Origin: Cytobacillus oceanisediminis
GTDB lineage: Bacteria > Bacillota > Bacilli > Bacillales > Cytobacillaceae
Direction: 5' to 3'
DNA length: 64,000 nt
Assembly (NCBI RefSeq): GCF_007830235.1
Contig: NZ_VLKI01000013.1
Span: forward strand, 62,001 to 126,000
Positions 63,286 through 64,000 of the stretch are shown here, one piece after another. The notes under the pieces are model-generated. The model saw only the letters and a list, made by a program, of their open reading frames with translations, had not been told where the DNA came from and did no database searches. The stretch's first letter is position 1. Each line of letters starts with the position of its first letter. The translations under genes and the position numbers were made by a program.

Positions 63286-64000
63286 ATGCGGGCGGACCGA
63301 CTCATTTCTATAATATTATTGCTTCAAAACTTCGAAAAAATGACCACTGCAGAATTGGCAAAAGAATTGGAGGTAACAGAACGGACCATTCACCGGGATA
63401 TGGAAGCCTTAAGTGCTGCAGGCATCCCTGTCCTGGCTGAACGCGGAAAATTTGGAGGATGGAGACTGCTTGAGAAATACAGAACGAATCTTACCGGGTT
63501 AAAAGCCGATGAAATCGAAACACTGCTTCTCTCCCCTTCCTTCCAACACCTTGCGGATCTTGGAATCAGCGATGATTGGAAAGAAGCACGCCAGAAACTT
63601 CTAGCGGCAATTCCTGCTCCCCTAAAAGAAGATGTTAAAGACATCTCCAACCGGATTCATATAGATACCAGCACGTGGAGAGAATCACCACGGGAGATGA
63701 AGTCATTTGGAATATTGCAGCAGGCGGTATGGGAGGAGAAAAAACTTCAAATCCAATACGAAAAGGCTGATAAACAAACTATTGAAAGAATCGTCGAGCC
63801 ATTAGGACTGGTAGCTAAAGGGAACACCTGGTATCTTATAGCTGCTTCTGATGAAAAGATAAAAAGCTATCGTGTTTCAAGAATAGTAAAGTCCGAACTG
63901 ATTAACGAGAATTTCAGCAGGCCCAAGGACTTTAATCTTCCTGACTATTGGCAGGAATCAAAGCAGAAATTCATTAGCAGCCTGCCTAGATTTGAGGTGG
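63286..64000 (+). CDS. YafY-type HTH-WYL transcriptional regulator (cut by window end)
   Basis: ATG 63286 after AGGAG; 238 residues seen. N-terminal HTH_11 (MRADRLISIILLLQNFEKMT, AKELEVTERTIHRDMEALSA) and WYL domain from about 140 (IQYEKADKQTIERIVEPLGL, GNTWYLIAASDEKIKSYRVS). It resembles B. subtilis YobV-like repressors that control a divergent SDR gene. The last part of the ligand domain lies outside the window. Confidence 0.88.
   Translation, partial: MRADRLISIILLLQNFEKMTTAELAKELEVTERTIHRDMEALSAAGIPVLAERGKFGGWRLLEKYRTNLTGLKADEIETLLLSPSFQHLADLGISDDWKEARQKLLAAIPAPLKEDVKDISNRIHIDTSTWRESPREMKSFGILQQAVWEEKKLQIQYEKADKQTIERIVEPLGLVAKGNTWYLIAASDEKIKSYRVSRIVKSELINENFSRPKDFNLPDYWQESKQKFISSLPRFEV

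Overview
The window looks like the chromosome of a spore-forming Bacillaceae member (Bacillus or a close relative). It is AT-rich with strong AGGAGG-type ribosome binding sites. It carries gerQ-cwlJ germination genes, S-box, cobalamin and adenine riboswitches of Bacillus type, Zur boxes of the B. subtilis kind, and several interspersed Bacillus repeats. All calls come from reading the sequence; no database search was run.

Layout. 1-6.9 kb: LysM protein (cut by the window edge), a frameshifted MprF-type lysyltransferase, a frameshifted nitroreductase, an epimerase, an acetyltransferase, a PH-domain protein and a methyltransferase behind a SAM riboswitch. 7.5-18.1 kb: a zinc-starvation island. 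Seven near-identical palindromes (AAATCGTAA-N3-TTACGATTT type) sit beside genes for a zinc-binding lipoprotein, zinc-free ribosomal proteins L33, L31 and S14, three COG0523 GTPases, FolE2, a dCTP deaminase, a thioredoxin-like ferredoxin and a SufU paralog. 18.4-23.2 kb: a cobalamin-riboswitch operon whose biosynthetic genes have decayed but whose BtuCDF-type transporter is intact. 23.5-31.3 kb: a complete four-gene Wadjet (JetDABC) anti-plasmid system.

31.4-48.8 kb: a loosely packed accessory region. It holds two giant uncharacterised proteins (888 and about 1,498 aa, the second ending in a five-bladed tachylectin-like propeller), a zinc metalloprotease, a papain-like protease directly followed by a chagasin-like inhibitor, GH25, M15 and GH19 wall hydrolases and small unknowns. 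None has a recognisable signal peptide. 48.9-50.2 kb is IS4-type transposase debris. 50.4-64 kb returns to ordinary genes: SleB-like hydrolase, broken acetyltransferase, adenosine deaminase behind an adenine riboswitch, gerQ-cwlJ, a 3' half of a tRNA-Sec-like gene, TetR plus divergent SDR with an operator palindrome, AlkD-like protein, dihydrouridine synthase, YtrA-type regulator, a sigma/anti-sigma fusion, an SDR and a WYL regulator running off the edge.

How it fits together. The zinc island reads as one response: capture zinc, replace zinc-holding ribosomal proteins with zinc-free versions, bypass zinc enzymes (FolE2 for FolE; Dcd perhaps for dCMP deaminase), and deliver scarce metal through COG0523 chaperones. 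The least explained part is the 32-49 kb protein set, especially the 888/1,498 aa pair and the protease-inhibitor pair. Five or six genes are broken by single small indels or stops while ORFs of 4.5 kb stay open, so decay is more likely than poor sequence.
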